64,000 bases of DNA from NCBI RefSeq assembly GCF_031877795.1, contig NC_133932.1, positions 27,034,180 to 27,098,179 of the forward strand. The letters are read 5' to 3'. The stretch is from Strix aluco (lineage: Eukaryota; Chordata; Aves; Strigiformes; Strigidae). Made by a program: the position numbers and the translations under genes. The notes beneath the pieces are model-generated. The model saw nothing but the letters and a program-made list of their open reading frames with translations. It ran no database searches and was not told the origin of the DNA. Shown piece by piece: positions 25,601-37,400 of this stretch (position 1 is the first letter of the stretch; every line of letters starts with the position of its first letter).

Positions 25601-28600
25601 ACAGTGATAGCTTATTAGTAAAGCAGAATTCCTAAGTAACATGTACCTCTTTATTCAGATTGCCCCTTTGATGAAACTGGTGTCTTTCCTTGATACTTTC
25701 AGCCTATAATTATATCTGTACACATCATTTTTCATCAGTCATGTATGTTTTAGTTGGCTTTAATCTTTCTTTATACAACAGTTCTAGTTCAGTTGCTCAG
25801 AGTAGAGTGCAAAAAATACTGAATGGTTTGAACATGTGCTTCCATACTTTGTGCAGGGAGGACTTGTTTTCTGGGGTGCCCCATCCAGTAATTTATGTGC
25901 TTCTAAAGCAGAGCTGGATTATTCCAAACTGTTGTAGGTAGAACTGGGAGTAATATGGAAGATCCTCCCATGCCAGGTCTTACACTCCTAACTTGCGGCC
26001 CCTGCTGAGAGGACCCATAAAGATAAATTTTACAGTAAATTTTCCTCTAGCTTTTAAAAAGAAAAAAGCATGAGGTTTTTGGAAAGCAGACAGTCAAATC
26101 TGTTTGGCCTGAAGCATCAGATCACTGGTAATCATGCTGATCAGCTTAGTGTTCATTCTTTGCTCTTGTTAGTCTGACTGTTCATAAACATCTGTATTTT
26201 ACTTTTTACGCTGAGACTGGGGAAGAAAAGGCTTTTTTGGGGGGTTGTTTTCCCATTAGACTGCATTCCAGTCTTCATATACAACAGGCTCCTGACAGAG
26301 TACAGTAGAATTATTAACAGATAATGCAGTTTGGCCAAGATGAAGTATATACAATGAGAAAAAAATTCATGCATCAGAGGATGCTGACAGATTGTAAGAT
26401 CATAATGTACATCAACCACTTGCAATATGTAAAGAAAATGAGTGCCTTATGAATAATCTTCTGAAGATGCATCATCAGTAGTTTGATTACTCAATTATTT
26501 TGTAAAGAAACCAGAATGACAATGTTCTAAGATCATTTGCTGACAAATGAAGCAAACTCAAAGTTCAGTCTCTGGCAACAAACAAGGAAATGTGTCCTGT
26601 GCCATCCATCCGTCTCCCTCCCTGTCCCCCCCGGTTGATGAAATTTGAAGATCTGCAGCAAGCAAGATGAATTTAATCACCTTCTTTTCTGTCTTCTCTT
26701 TTCCCTTTGTTATAGGGATGCAGCAAACTTCAATGTTACGAGTGCTTTGGGCAAAACACAAATTCTTTGTCTTAAAAAAAACCTTAAAGAAATGCATAGG
26801 TAAGGAATCTGGGCTTGAAAAGTGTCACTGCAAAATGTCATTGGTCTTAAAGGTTATGAGATAGAAACTACAGGAGGTGAGGGGTTTACAAAGCAAATAA
26901 ACTCAGATGATCCATTATGCAGTCAGTGTACAGGGGGGGCTTTTAATCAGTTCAGAGGTGACTCAGTATTTTTATATAAATAACTCATTTTAATTTTCAG
27001 CTAGCTGGGTGCTCCTGCTGCTGGGCACTGAAGGAATCTCAGCAAGGGCACAGATGTTGAGAACTGTGTTAAGGTAACTTCAAATGATTTAATGTCTGTA
27101 CTGTAAGAGAAGTTAATTTATCATATGAGAATTAATTCAGAAAAGAACTTCTTATTTCTGCTAATAAAATATCTTCTTGCTAGAAACCTGGTTTAGGTTT
27201 TTCATGCAGGCAGCAATTTTTATTAATCTCTACCATTTGACTGACACACATTTCAATTTTCAGATGATTTTTCTACAGTGCTGGAACAGTATATTAGCTG
27301 AAAAATACACTCTGGAACGTAAGGGTAAAGTATGCATCCATTATGCAGCAGCATCAAGGCAGAATTAGACTGCACTTTGAGACAAGATATAGTATCTGTC
27401 GCTCCCGTGAATGAGTCTTGATTAAATTAAATTCCCTACAGGGACAAAGGTTCAAAAGTTCCTGGTTTAATAAAACATATGGCAGAAAATGTGGGAAATA
27501 GTCGAGTATGTGAAGCTTTAGCACTAAATGGATCTATTTCCCAAGTATGTGCATTTTCTCTGTACACAGCTATTCCTTGTCAAAATACTTTTTTCTTAAT
27601 AACTCAGTATTTGCACTGTTCACGCTATGTGTGTGAAATATCCCACAGTGGGTATAGGTATAGATCTGTGTACACTTTGAAAGAGGCACAGAAATTCCAA
27701 GAAAACATACTGCAAACTAGAAACACTGGGGTCTTTCATTTAATTAAAATATATGAAAAAACCTCCACCCTATATATTATTAATTTTGCTATTCAGCTCA
27801 ACATGTTATAACTGTACTCCATTTTCAGCCTTTAGAGAGCTCTTCTATCTTCTCTTAAATCTTTCATAGATAATGTTTGGAAGGAAAGCAGAACAATTTG
27901 GAAGAAAAGCTGAACAAAAGCTGAAAAGATGATAGGAGGCAATTATTAGATTTCAGCCTATGTTTTTTGTATGAGCATTTAATAATGCTGAGAAAAAAAA
28001 ACAACAGTTGGTCCCAGAATATATGGAAAACATGGAGGATGACCTACTGCTCAGACAGCACTGACAGTCCTCACACTGTTGGATGATAGTTGGATGTATA
28101 ACCTGAAGGAGATGACAGAGGTTTGGGTTTTCAACCATCTTAGCTGAAACTGTGGCCAACTGTAGTGCATGTTGTTGCACTTTTCCTGATTTTCCCATAC
28201 TGAAGACTCAAATTGTTTGATAATGCCTTCTGGGAAAAAAGTAATTTTTATGCAATTGTTTTGATAAAAGAAATAGCACTGCAAGCTATGCACAGTTTTC
28301 ATGGACTGCTTTTTGAACATGTTCATATATCTGAATTTAGACTAAAGTGGTTCAAGCAAAAAAAAAAAAAAAGTTTCTTTTTCATTCTTACCAAGAGACA
28401 CCACCCCCCTTCCCAGAACAATAACAACAACAAAGAAACAAGATCCCTCCACAGGCTTGTATTGAGACAGAGCAACACAAATAAACTAAGTGGATGATTT
28501 TATACATCTTTTAAAAATATATTTTCACACTTCTTTTTCCTTTCTATAAGCACAAGAGTGCAACTTCAAAAGAAAGGATAAAAGCAGCAGAAGCATCTTT

Positions 28601-28689
28601 CACGGAAAAGAAGCATATAACTGATCACCATGTCCACTGTGAATACTGTCAGGATGCTGTCAGTTCTAATATGTCTTAATAGTCCTGAC

Positions 28690-29060
28690 AGACCTCACCT
28701 GGAACCCCCACCCTGACTTCCCCTGCCCTGGTTCTCTGACAGGGCTTCCCAGATGGGCCCCAGGTTCATGTTGTTGCCTTGTCTCCAATCCCATCTTCAG
28801 CCTCATCTCCTGTCTCATCTTCTGCTGCCCCTGGATGGACCTGGCCCTGGTTCATCCCCACTCCTGGTTCTGGGGCTACTGACAGACACTGTCACCAGCT
28901 CCTGGCTCTGCTGGCCCCACTCACATGCTGCGTGCGAGGCTGCACCCCAGTTGGTGAGGGCATTGCCTATGCTGGAGTCACCCTTGGCTCCCGGCTCATC
29001 CTTCCTTGGGGCGCAGCCCCACTGTCACTATTATTCCCTGACAAACAGGACAAAAGTTTA
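28690..29060. repeat. C-rich low-complexity segment with parallel open frames
   Basis: Pyrimidine-rich sequence with recurring CCCTGG, CCTGGTTC and CATCTTC words, suggesting a decayed minisatellite. Two overlapping plus-strand frames are both open for 112 codons (28753-29091 and 28779-29117). This points to compositional lack of stops, not to a gene. I recognise no protein domain in either frame. The segment abuts a CR1-like tail on its right side, so it could be part of an older composite insertion. Confidence 0.4.
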
Positions 29061-29124
29061 TTCAAATTGCAGCAAGATAAATTTAGGATAACCGTTAAGA
29101 AAACTTCCCAACTGTAACCTGTTC

Positions 29125-29172
29125 TTAAGGTCCCTTCCAGTCCTAATTTCCACAAACCTGTGAGATTCCTGC
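29125..29172 (+). repeat. CR1-like LINE 3' terminus
   Basis: The blocks TTAAGGTCCCTTCCAGTCCTAA and CCTGTGAGATTCCTG resemble the end of avian CR1 elements (AGGTCCCTTCCAACCCTAA followed by ATTCTGTG repeats). The orientation would be plus. Only the last 50 or so bases are recognisable. Confidence 0.45.
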
Positions 29173-32100
29173 AACAGCCAACAACTGAAGTTAAATTCCC
29201 TGGTTATCAAGATAAGAATTTTTTTTCTCTTACATGGATCCAGGGTATATATTTGCATGGCTCTTCACAATTACAGCTGACGCCTCCTCTTCAAAACTTA
29301 GTAGAATTGCTGCTCTGTAATAGACCTGTAACTGATCTTCTAATAAAATTTCAGTTAGATGTCAACCTTGGCACCAGTGGTTGTTACACTAACCCAGCAT
29401 CTTCCCTTTAGCTTTTCTCATGCAGAAGGACAACTGGATCTGCAGACAACCTGCTTTTGATGCCAGTAAGTGCATCTTGAGACTTTTCTATCTGCCACTA
29501 AGGTATATTCTGATCATTTTCATAAAAAGTAGTAGATAAGCCCATATGGAATTCTTAAAATATCTGTAACATTCCAGAGTTACAGATTTTGCTATTTTGC
29601 AAAATACCACTGCAAGCTTTCCTGTACAATACATTTTGTATGAGACATGAATAAATTCTCTTGATACTGAGATGCCCAGCTGGGGTGTCTCAGGCCGCAG
29701 CTTCTGTGACACAGCACCATGGCATCAACATGACGGCTGCCTCTGGACAAACCTGTTAAATTAAAATAATCATGAGCGCAGACTGGAAAATAAATGAGTT
29801 AGCTTTGTATTTGCAATGGAAATCAACCAGGGTACACAAGAGCTTTTGCTTTGATGTTCTAACATATTTGTATAATAGCTGTTTTGATGTTTGCCTGAGA
29901 TGTGCCTCCAGATTCTTCCAGTCACGTAATAGGAAGACGAATGCAAAATGTAACAGCTGCCTCTTTCTTTCTCCTCCCTCACCTGACTGTTAAGTCTTTC
30001 ATCATGTATTAACACAAGGAAAGTGACCCAAAAGATGTATTACTTCAATTAAAGAAGTCATGTACAGGCAATATGATGGAGTAGGAGATAAGGACTACAG
30101 GTATGGTCAGAGGAAGTCTTCTGGTTACAGCCGAGCTGAATTGATATTTTATTGACAACATCCCCCCCGCCCCCACCAAGCTGCGAGTTCTCACCTTTAT
30201 CTGCTGCTTCTGCCAGAGATCGCTGCCACTGGGTTTGGGTTTCATTCATTTGTTTCATTTTGAATAGGTTGAGTTATGTAGGCCCTAAATCAGTTCTGAG
30301 AAATGACCTAACTGAAAAACCCTCTATAAGAAAAGGGTTGTTGTTGAAAACTGGCTCAATCTATAGGTTAGAGATAAACCAGAAAAACAATTCAATGATT
30401 AGTACTGAGAGATGAAATGTCTACTGGGCTTGTGGTGTGGGTGGAGGAAGAGGACAGGGAGATAAAACGTTGCCCTGAATCTGCTGCCTGCAGCACAGCT
30501 CATGTCACCATTCCAAATGGTAAAAGCATTAGCTAAAATAGAGAAATTAGAAGATTACATTATGGCACCCTTGTTAGGTGTCTTATTCTCAAATGATTGA
30601 AAAGACAGATTAAATCAGTTTTAGGGCAGTGTAAAAAAATGTGAGCTCTACTATCAGTGTGGGTTTTTTTTCCCAACCAGGAAGTTGAATCAGGCTACTG
30701 TTAAATGAAGAATTTTATGAAGTTGCTTTAGATGATGTTTATTATCAGGAATTTGATAGCTCCTGTTTTAGCCTCTTCACTGTGTAGTGACATGCTTTTT
30801 TCTTGTCAAGAAAAATCCTTCTCATTTAAAAAAAAATCTGAAGAACTAACCCATCTCTAATTATCAGAGTGCTATGCTCTTCATCCTACTGCCTGCCTTC
30901 CATGTCTTGTTTTTTTCTGTAGCATTCATAAATAATTGAAACTGTTGATGATTTTCTTTAAAGTATGACATCTATCAAAGAGCTTAAGAGAATGGCAAAG
31001 ATAAAATAGCATAGTATAGTTTCTTATCCAGAGGAGAAATAAAAAATTCCAACTCCTGAAGATGCATGCCCCCTAGGATAGATTTTTTGTTATTACCTTC
31101 TTCTGTCTGCCTTCCTTTCTGTGTTCTTTCAGTTCTTTTTAAACAGTACTCAGGCTAGATCAGTCCTGCTTATAAGCAAGGCAACACTGGGATTCTCCAG
31201 CACATTTTGTATTTTGGCATTTGTTGAAATATAAAGTGCTGGAAGGGCTTCTTGCTAAATTTTTGCCACTAAAGAAACAGGGGATCTCCTAGCCTATTTC
31301 TGTCAAAGCAGAAAACTCACTCTTGTAAGGTATGACTTTGGGCTTCATAAAAATGGGCATGATTCTATGAAGTTTCCCAAGGAGAACACTTTCTTACCAT
31401 TGGCCTGTCACATACACATGTGTATGCACAAATCCATAGTCTGACTTTCCATTTTATCATGCGAATACCCTGCTATTGCCCACTAGATTGGTTACATGTT
31501 GGGGGTTTTTTTCAGAACAATGTATAACTATTTCTAGCTTGGCCTCTGAAGACAGTCTATTTACTAAATGGTGTTGCTTCTTTCCTTAGTTATGATTATA
31601 CTGAACTAGATCCTTCCTTGTGACTGACTGTATGGCTTGAAATGAGGAGCTAATCTGTGTTAGTCCCAACAAGAGTTACGCTGTCTGTATTTTTAATTTA
31701 GTCACACAATTCCAGGCACCTCATGCACTAAGGAAGGAGGACAAGAGTTACGAGATTCATATGCTCAGCAAGCTCACTGTAGTCTTACATTAGCTGTCCA
31801 AATTTAATCTAGTCAGCCAAACACTATATAACTTTTTGGAATCACTAGCTTGGCTGGAAAAAGAAATGCTCATGAAATGGTCTTCTGCAAGGTGTTCATC
31901 TCAGATATACACTATGGTTTAAATTTCAAAAAAATAGCACTGTCAGAGTGAGTGTAGCCTCTAGTTGTTGCTACCAATCTCAGGGGAGAAAAGGGTTAAG
32001 ACACTGTTGAAGAAGATCAGGCACACCTGCAAGCTGTCTGTAATACTGTAAATTAGGGATAAAAAACTGAATTCAGATGGAGGGCAGTATATGTATGTCA

Positions 32101-32639
32101 ATGTGAGAAAAACAACCTGGACTTTCTGTGCCAAGACTATGGGTAAGGTTTTGTAAGAAAGTGCCCTCTTCTGGAACTAAATAGGTCTAGCATTATAAAA
32201 CGCAAACTTTTTTTCTGGTCAGAAAGCTGAAAATTGAGACTGTGTAACTGTCCTAAGAAAGAAGATGTGACTCAGGAGGTGATGATGTGGGGTTTTTGTT
32301 TGTCTGTTTTGTTTTCTCTGCACCAATGGTGAGATCACTGTTGAATGTCATGTCCAATTCTGATATCAGTACTTCAGAAAAGATGCTGAAAAATTCAGGA
32401 AGGCCTGAGAAAGACTGTGGATCTGGAAGGGTCCAAGAAAGAAAGAAAAACTGTATCAGTGAGTATATGCTGAGCTTGCATAGAAGAAACTTTGCTGAAG
32501 TTGCATACAGATAAATGAAACCAAGGGTTTGTTTTGCTTGTCTTTACAGGAAGAAAAGCAGCGTACTCAGGATTCCCCATACTAAGCAGAAATTCAGTCT
32601 TTTTCAGTCCCAGATGTCACCTCAAATGCAAACTGGTTT
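29173..32639. other. Intergenic, nothing recognised
   Basis: AT-rich sequence with short random open frames only. No GC-rich block, long homopolymer, palindrome or repeat tail stood out. Confidence 0.6.
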
Positions 32640-33108
32640 TGTGAAGAAATAACTGGGGTGAGACCCAGAGGGGTGTGTTCTGCAGAAGATCACACTGCAC
32701 TGTAGCGTGAGGGGGTGGCTCGGGGTCGCTCATGCACCCGGTCACTGACGGGGTACAGCAGGACACCCAGGGCTTGCCGCTGTGCCACAGCAATGCTGAA
32801 GGCAGGACCCCTGTTCCTAACACGTGGTGCCAGGGCCACATCTGGGCAAGAGTAGTGGGTGACCCTAGACAGGCTACAGCCCCAAGAAAAGGTTTCAGCT
32901 CTGTCTTTATTGCCCTCTTCCTTGCCTGGCTACTGGCAGCGCTTGTCCCCCGCGGCTGAGCTGGCGAGGAGCGGCAGCACCACGGGAGGGCTGTTAGTAA
33001 TGGCAGCCCCACGGCAGTGCACGGACCCCATTGTTGCTGTCTCCTTCCCTTTGTGTTCGGGATGTTTTCGCCTGAGACGAGCTGATCAACAGTCACGTTC
33101 GCCCTTAC
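32640..33108 (-). repeat. GC-rich segment, possible old LTR in minus orientation
   Basis: This block is clearly richer in GC than its left flank and begins TGTGAAGAAATAAC. Read on the minus strand it carries an AATAAA polyadenylation-type signal (plus-strand TTTATT at about 32905-32915) near its middle, and it could be bounded by TG and CA. I found no convincing target-site duplication and cannot name a family. The alternative is simply the GC-elevated shore of the CpG island that follows. Confidence 0.2.
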
Positions 33109-33836
33109 AATCTGTAAGGCTCCTGTAAAGCTGTGAATCTTATTTGAACTATGAAAGCCTTCAGTCTGTGGTAGGAAGCATTTCCTTCACCCCTGGAACA
33201 GGTGGATTGACTTAATGGAATTAACTATAAACATATTTGGCTCTCATGGGTCTCAGTAGTTTCCTGGAAAACATTATGGTGGGTGACAGGTAGGTGAATG
33301 CTTCCAAAAAAAACTCCAACCGTGTGCTCAGTTGAATCAACAGTGACTCTCTTCAGCACGTGTGCGTCTTAAATTTTACCAACCTGACTGGAAGCGTAAA
33401 GGTCCCAACGCAACCAGCCACTGGAGTTGTCACCTTACTCCACAAAAAATGGTGTATCTTGACTGTCCTGGGTTTCCTCGAAGTGAGCTTTCCTAAAAAC
33501 GGCCTTTTCCCAGGGCCTACCCGCGAGCAGCCAGGGCCGGGCCCTACCCTTGGCCGCCCGGGGAGGCGCCCCGCGGCTCGGGGAGGCCGCGGCCAGGCGG
33601 GACGCCCCGGTCAGGCGCGGAGCAGGATTCCTCGGGGACGAAGGAGCAACGGGAGGGCGGTGGGGACGCCCTTCCCTCAGCCGGGCCTGCCGGGGCGCCC
33701 CGCGCCGGTGCCGTTCAGGCACAGCGGCTACCACCAGAGCCGGTAAGGGCCCGGCTCGGGGCAGCCGCCCGCCGATGGAGCACTAGCCAATGCCGACGAA
33801 GCGGCCCCAGGCGCCAGCAGCACGGTCCATCGGCTC

Positions 33837-33869
33837 GGTTCGGCCCGGCCCGGCCCGGCCCGGCCCGGC
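33837..33869 (+). repeat. CGGCC pentanucleotide repeat
   Basis: A run of about five tandem CGGCC units follows a degenerate CGGTT unit inside the orphan CpG island, immediately upstream of the CTCF-type motif. The unit is fully CpG-bearing, so copy-number change would alter CpG content. Confidence 0.85.
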
Positions 33870-33885
33870 GGTGCCCGCGGTACGC

Positions 33886-33899
33886 CCAGCAGGTGGCGC
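33886..33899 (+). promoter_or_regulatory. CTCF-type binding motif
   Basis: CCAGCAGGTGGCGC fits the CTCF core pattern CCASYAGRKGGCRS at every position. Its location inside an isolated CpG island upstream of USP25 is compatible with an insulator or loop anchor. Occupancy is inferred from the motif alone. Confidence 0.6.
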
Positions 33900-33932
33900 C
33901 GCCACGCCGCGGCTCGGCCCGGCCCGTGCCGT

Positions 33933-33942
33933 ACCGGAAGTG
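33933..33942 (+). promoter_or_regulatory. ETS-family site
   Basis: ACCGGAAGTG is an exact consensus ETS/GABPA element. It lies 54 bp upstream of an ATG in good context and 12 bp before a GC box, the usual arrangement near the start site of a CpG-island promoter. Confidence 0.55.
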
Positions 33943-33986
33943 GGTGCCGGGGTGGGCGGGGCCGGCGGGGCCGGCCTGGAGCCGCC

Positions 33987-34115
33987 ATGTCGGCGGGGCG
34001 CGGCACGGCGGGCGGCGGCGCCCTGTGGCGGGGGGGGCCGCAGCGCGGCCTGGGCCGCGGGGCCGGGCTGCAGCGGTGTCCGCCTCGGTGCAGAACCGCG
34101 CGTGGGAAGAAGTGA
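33987..34115 (+). other. Short ORF in orphan CpG island (MSAGRG...)
   Basis: An ATG in strong context (GCCGCCATGT) opens a 42-codon frame rich in Gly, Arg and Ala that begins MSAGRGTAGGGALW and stops at TGA. I recognise no protein with this start. A second plus-strand frame (ATG at 34175, MAAPVLPRLHGG...) runs into AG|GTATAC at 34244/34245, which could be a splice donor. Either could be the start of a first coding exon, a leader ORF of a non-coding RNA, or chance in GC-rich DNA. Confidence 0.15.
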
Positions 34116-34475
34116 AACCGGTCGCGTCTTGGCGTGAACCTCGCGGGGAGTTACTGGAAGCAAAGGCGACCTCAATGGCCGCCCCTGTTCTGCCTCGCCT
34201 GCACGGTGGCCGAGCACGGCAATGGGGCGTGGCTTTCAAATTAGGTATACTTAAAAAAGATAACTAGGGATAATTAAGAGCACCTACTTTAGAGCCCTCA
34301 ACATGACCACGTGGGAGACCGTGCAGATTTCTGAAGGATACGGATATCTCATCAAGAGTGGGCAAAGAAAAAAATTGCAAGTGGTCTTTTCAGAAATCTT
34401 CCCAGCCCTAGCAGCAAAAGTAACCTTGAACTGAATAAAACAACTCCAAAACCAACGATGAAATAAATCTGCAAG

Positions 34476-34496
34476 CCCCCCCCCCCCCCCCCCCCC
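34476..34496. repeat. C21 homopolymer
   Basis: Twenty-one consecutive C residues about 300 bp downstream of the orphan CpG island. On the minus strand this is G21, a strong quadruplex former. Length is likely to be polymorphic or imprecisely assembled. Confidence 0.9.
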
Positions 34497-37400
34497 GCCA
34501 AGTTTAGCTGGTTTGCAGTTCGTGCGAAGCCCAAGGTTTGACCTGAACAAGCAGGGAGGTGAGCCTGGGCAGAACCTGGTCTGAGGTGGGGACGCGGCCC
34601 GGCTGCATCCACAGCTTCCAGGGAGCACAGCAAAGGTCTGGTGGCTGCGGCGGGACCTGGGGCAGGGCGCAAGGCAGGAGGCGCACCCGTCACTTCATTT
34701 TCTGGAGGAGCTGAGCTCTGCGATCCGTGCTTTGCCTCCGGTCCGATAAACACCGCCAGGGTAAGGCATCCCTCTGGGCACCGAAGCAGAGTTGCCAGTG
34801 TTAGCTCGTTCACATCGCTGTATAAAGGTTGAGGTCGGGGACGCTTTTATTCTCCGTGGAAAGAGAAGCAGACTTTTGACTTGGTGGTGTTGGAATTTCA
34901 ATGAAAATTTGACCGCAAGAAATAAGAAGGAAAATGGATCTGGCATCTGGGTGGTCAACAGAGATGACAGAGCACTGTTCTGGCCAGATTATAATTATTA
35001 TGTTTTGGATATCTAAGGTGTAAAAATAAAAATCACTAAAATGTAGATAGAGACTGTTGTTCCAAGTTAAGCTTTAGTCAGATGTTTATCAACCTATAAT
35101 TATATATTTTTTTTAATTATTCAAAAGATTGAACACATCAGATTTGTGAGGCAATACTCTGGTAATGCCGGATACTCCTACGCTATGGTGCCATTACAAT
35201 ACTGCCTCGGGGAGATGCAAATGTAGAGAGCTAGCTTGTGTAAATTCTTCACGTTAGTGTATTTAGCTGGATTAGGTCCTTTAAACACATCTCCTCAGGC
35301 TCAAGTTTTAAATTAAGATACTAAGCAGTCCTGCTGAAGTTGGGGAAACCGAAAATTTGGTATGGAATTAACTCTGCTGAATCAGGACCAGCATGTATGT
35401 TCAGCCTCTTTGGAGCATTTGCTCTTTCGAATGTGGGTGGAAAAGACTTACACCTGTTTTACCTTCTCCAGGTTTTCCCAGTGTGCCTGTAACTACAGCA
35501 TGACTGGTCAGCCTGCCAAAATGCATTAAGAAAATCATAAAGCTGCTACTATGCAACACGGTTCTCCTCCAGCTTGACCTTAGACATCTGTTGGCCTTAG
35601 CAAAGTTCTGCTCAATGTAACTGAAGGTCTTGAAAGAGACAGAAATATTATTAATTTATTATTAGTTTGTTATTGGTTGCAAGGAAAGCAAGCTCTTTAA
35701 AAATGAAGGCAAGCCATGGTGCTTGTCTTAAGGATTTTATTACTCAAGTTGAGATGGCAACAGAGCACTTTGAAGGTTAATTATGGGTGACAGCAGCAGG
35801 TGAGATGTGGTAATTATGTAATCACCATAGATGCTTTATAGACTTACATTTTCTAAGGTATATATTTAAAAGATGGAGATACTGCAAAACCTGTAAAGTG
35901 GTGAGAGAGAAAACATGAAGAAAAACTCACCTAATGAGCAGTTAGAAGTGACTCTCGAGTCAGTGAAATACTGTTTTGCTTGTCTAGCACGGGACGCTTC
36001 ATTTTAGCATCGAAAGGAATTCAGGTGTCAGGACCAGTTTATGAAATACCAATTAAATAACTGAACAAGCGTTCACACTTTCTGTTGTTGAGGAGAATGT
36101 ATGCTGTTTTTTAGTGGCAATTAAAAATTATCATATGATTCTGATGGCTTATATATGATTCTAACCCCTTATTGCTGACCAAATGTGAATTCAGAAGATA
36201 ATTTTAAAGTCAGTTTTCCTACGATGAGGGAAGTCTTGTCAGATGTTAGATGGAGCCTGACTAATTAAGAAAGTGCTTTCAGGCTCTGCTAGAAGATCAG
36301 AGATTATTTTTGATTTGCATCTTAATAAGAAATCGTTGATGGTGTAAAGAGTTCCTTTGATTATTAAAATATGACATGAATATTGAAACCTTTTACAGGT
36401 AAGGACATGTTGATATGAAAGTGGCACGGAAAGGAAAAAGTCATTACACTTTCCCTTTTTTAGTGTTTCCTCTTCACACCATCTCAGCGAATCAAATGAA
36501 GGGACTCCAGCATTCTTATTAAATTCACTGACCGGGAGCTGAGAAATGTCATTAAGTGCTTGCATTTGCTGCTTAAAATATGTCAAGAAGCAAAGATGAG
36601 TAAGACACCAGTGAAGAGCAATTTTAGATCTGGTACTTTCAAGTTCACCTTTTTATATACTATATATTACATGTCATTCCTAGTCCTTTTTCATGTTCTT
36701 ATTGTCACCTGCAGAAGAGGAGGAGACACATACAGCACAGGCAGAGTAGAAAAAATAATAAAAGGAATGAAACTCAAGTGTAGGGGGAGACAGTAATAGT
36801 GAAATTTTATATAATGTTCTTTATCTTGAGTATTTCTTAAAGCTGAAGTTAATGGTAACTAAACTAGCTATTTCCTTCACTAGCTTAGAAATCACTAAAC
36901 TGTGGCATTATCAGTTGTCAGCCAGAGTATGGCATTAATAAAAGTAATCTGTCACTGAGGCTCTATGCATGTATTATGTACTTCGGGTAATGTTAGTAAG
37001 AGGTTAGTCATACCATATTCTCACATGATGTAATTAATACAGAGTAAATGACTCTGAAATTTAACACCAGCCAGAGTGTAGTAATTGTGGAATTGTCCCA
37101 AATCTCAAAGAATGTGTGAGTGGATGGTGTTAATAGCCTGATTATGTAGCAGCAAGGGTTTAAATATAGATTTTGAGGCATATAATTTGATTCCTCACAG
37201 GGCAACTAATTTGACAGCAAGCACCTCGTAGTGGAAGCTGACTTTTTGGAAGAGCTGTGGAACTGGCCAGGTTTTATTTCAGGGAGCATGAGACCTGTTG
37301 AATGCTGCAAGTATTCATGTCTGATCTGCAGTACTCTGAGAGCATTTCCAGGCATCCTGATTCACCAGGATGTCCCTACTTCTGCTCATGCTTTATTTTA

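Larger units (their letters stand above)
16104..28689. other. Intergenic desert, simple repeats and candidate regulatory DNA
   Basis: AT-rich non-coding sequence. It contains A28 at 17269-17296, A16 at 17731-17746, T25 at 22667-22691, A15 at 28358-28372 and a G-tract cluster near 17.96 kb. Windows near 18.0-18.35 kb, 20.1-20.4 kb, 21.84-22.0 kb and 22.92-23.15 kb have mixed-complexity, motif-rich sequence with TAAT cores, E-boxes and nuclear-receptor half-sites. They could be conserved enhancers, but this cannot be shown without alignment. No exon was recognised. Confidence 0.65.
33515..34200. promoter_or_regulatory. Orphan CpG-island promoter
   Basis: About 700 bp is dense in CG dinucleotides and very rich in G and C, isolated in AT-rich DNA about 25 kb upstream of USP25. 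It contains a CCAAT box at 33787-33791, a CTCF-type motif at 33886-33899, an exact ACCGGAAGTG ETS site at 33933-33942 and a GC box (GGGCGGGGC) at 33954-33962. This set is typical of a TATA-less housekeeping promoter. No known first coding exon can be recognised on either strand. It could start a long non-coding RNA, serve as a distal alternative USP25 promoter, or act as a CTCF-bound boundary. Transcript direction is suggested as plus by the ETS and ATG order but is not proven. Confidence 0.65.

Noticed and set aside
1-33000. Coding sequence of NRIP1, the expected neighbour of USP25
   Set aside because: NRIP1 has a single coding exon of more than 3 kb, which would be obvious; no such frame exists here.
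33715-34267. Overlapping long frames on both strands of the orphan CpG island (up to 174 codons)
   Set aside because: Same compositional effect; products are Arg/Pro/Gly-rich without a recognisable family.
34352-34813. 153-codon minus-strand ORF
   Set aside because: It crosses the poly-C tract, which reads as poly-Gly; the frame depends on the exact length of a homopolymer.
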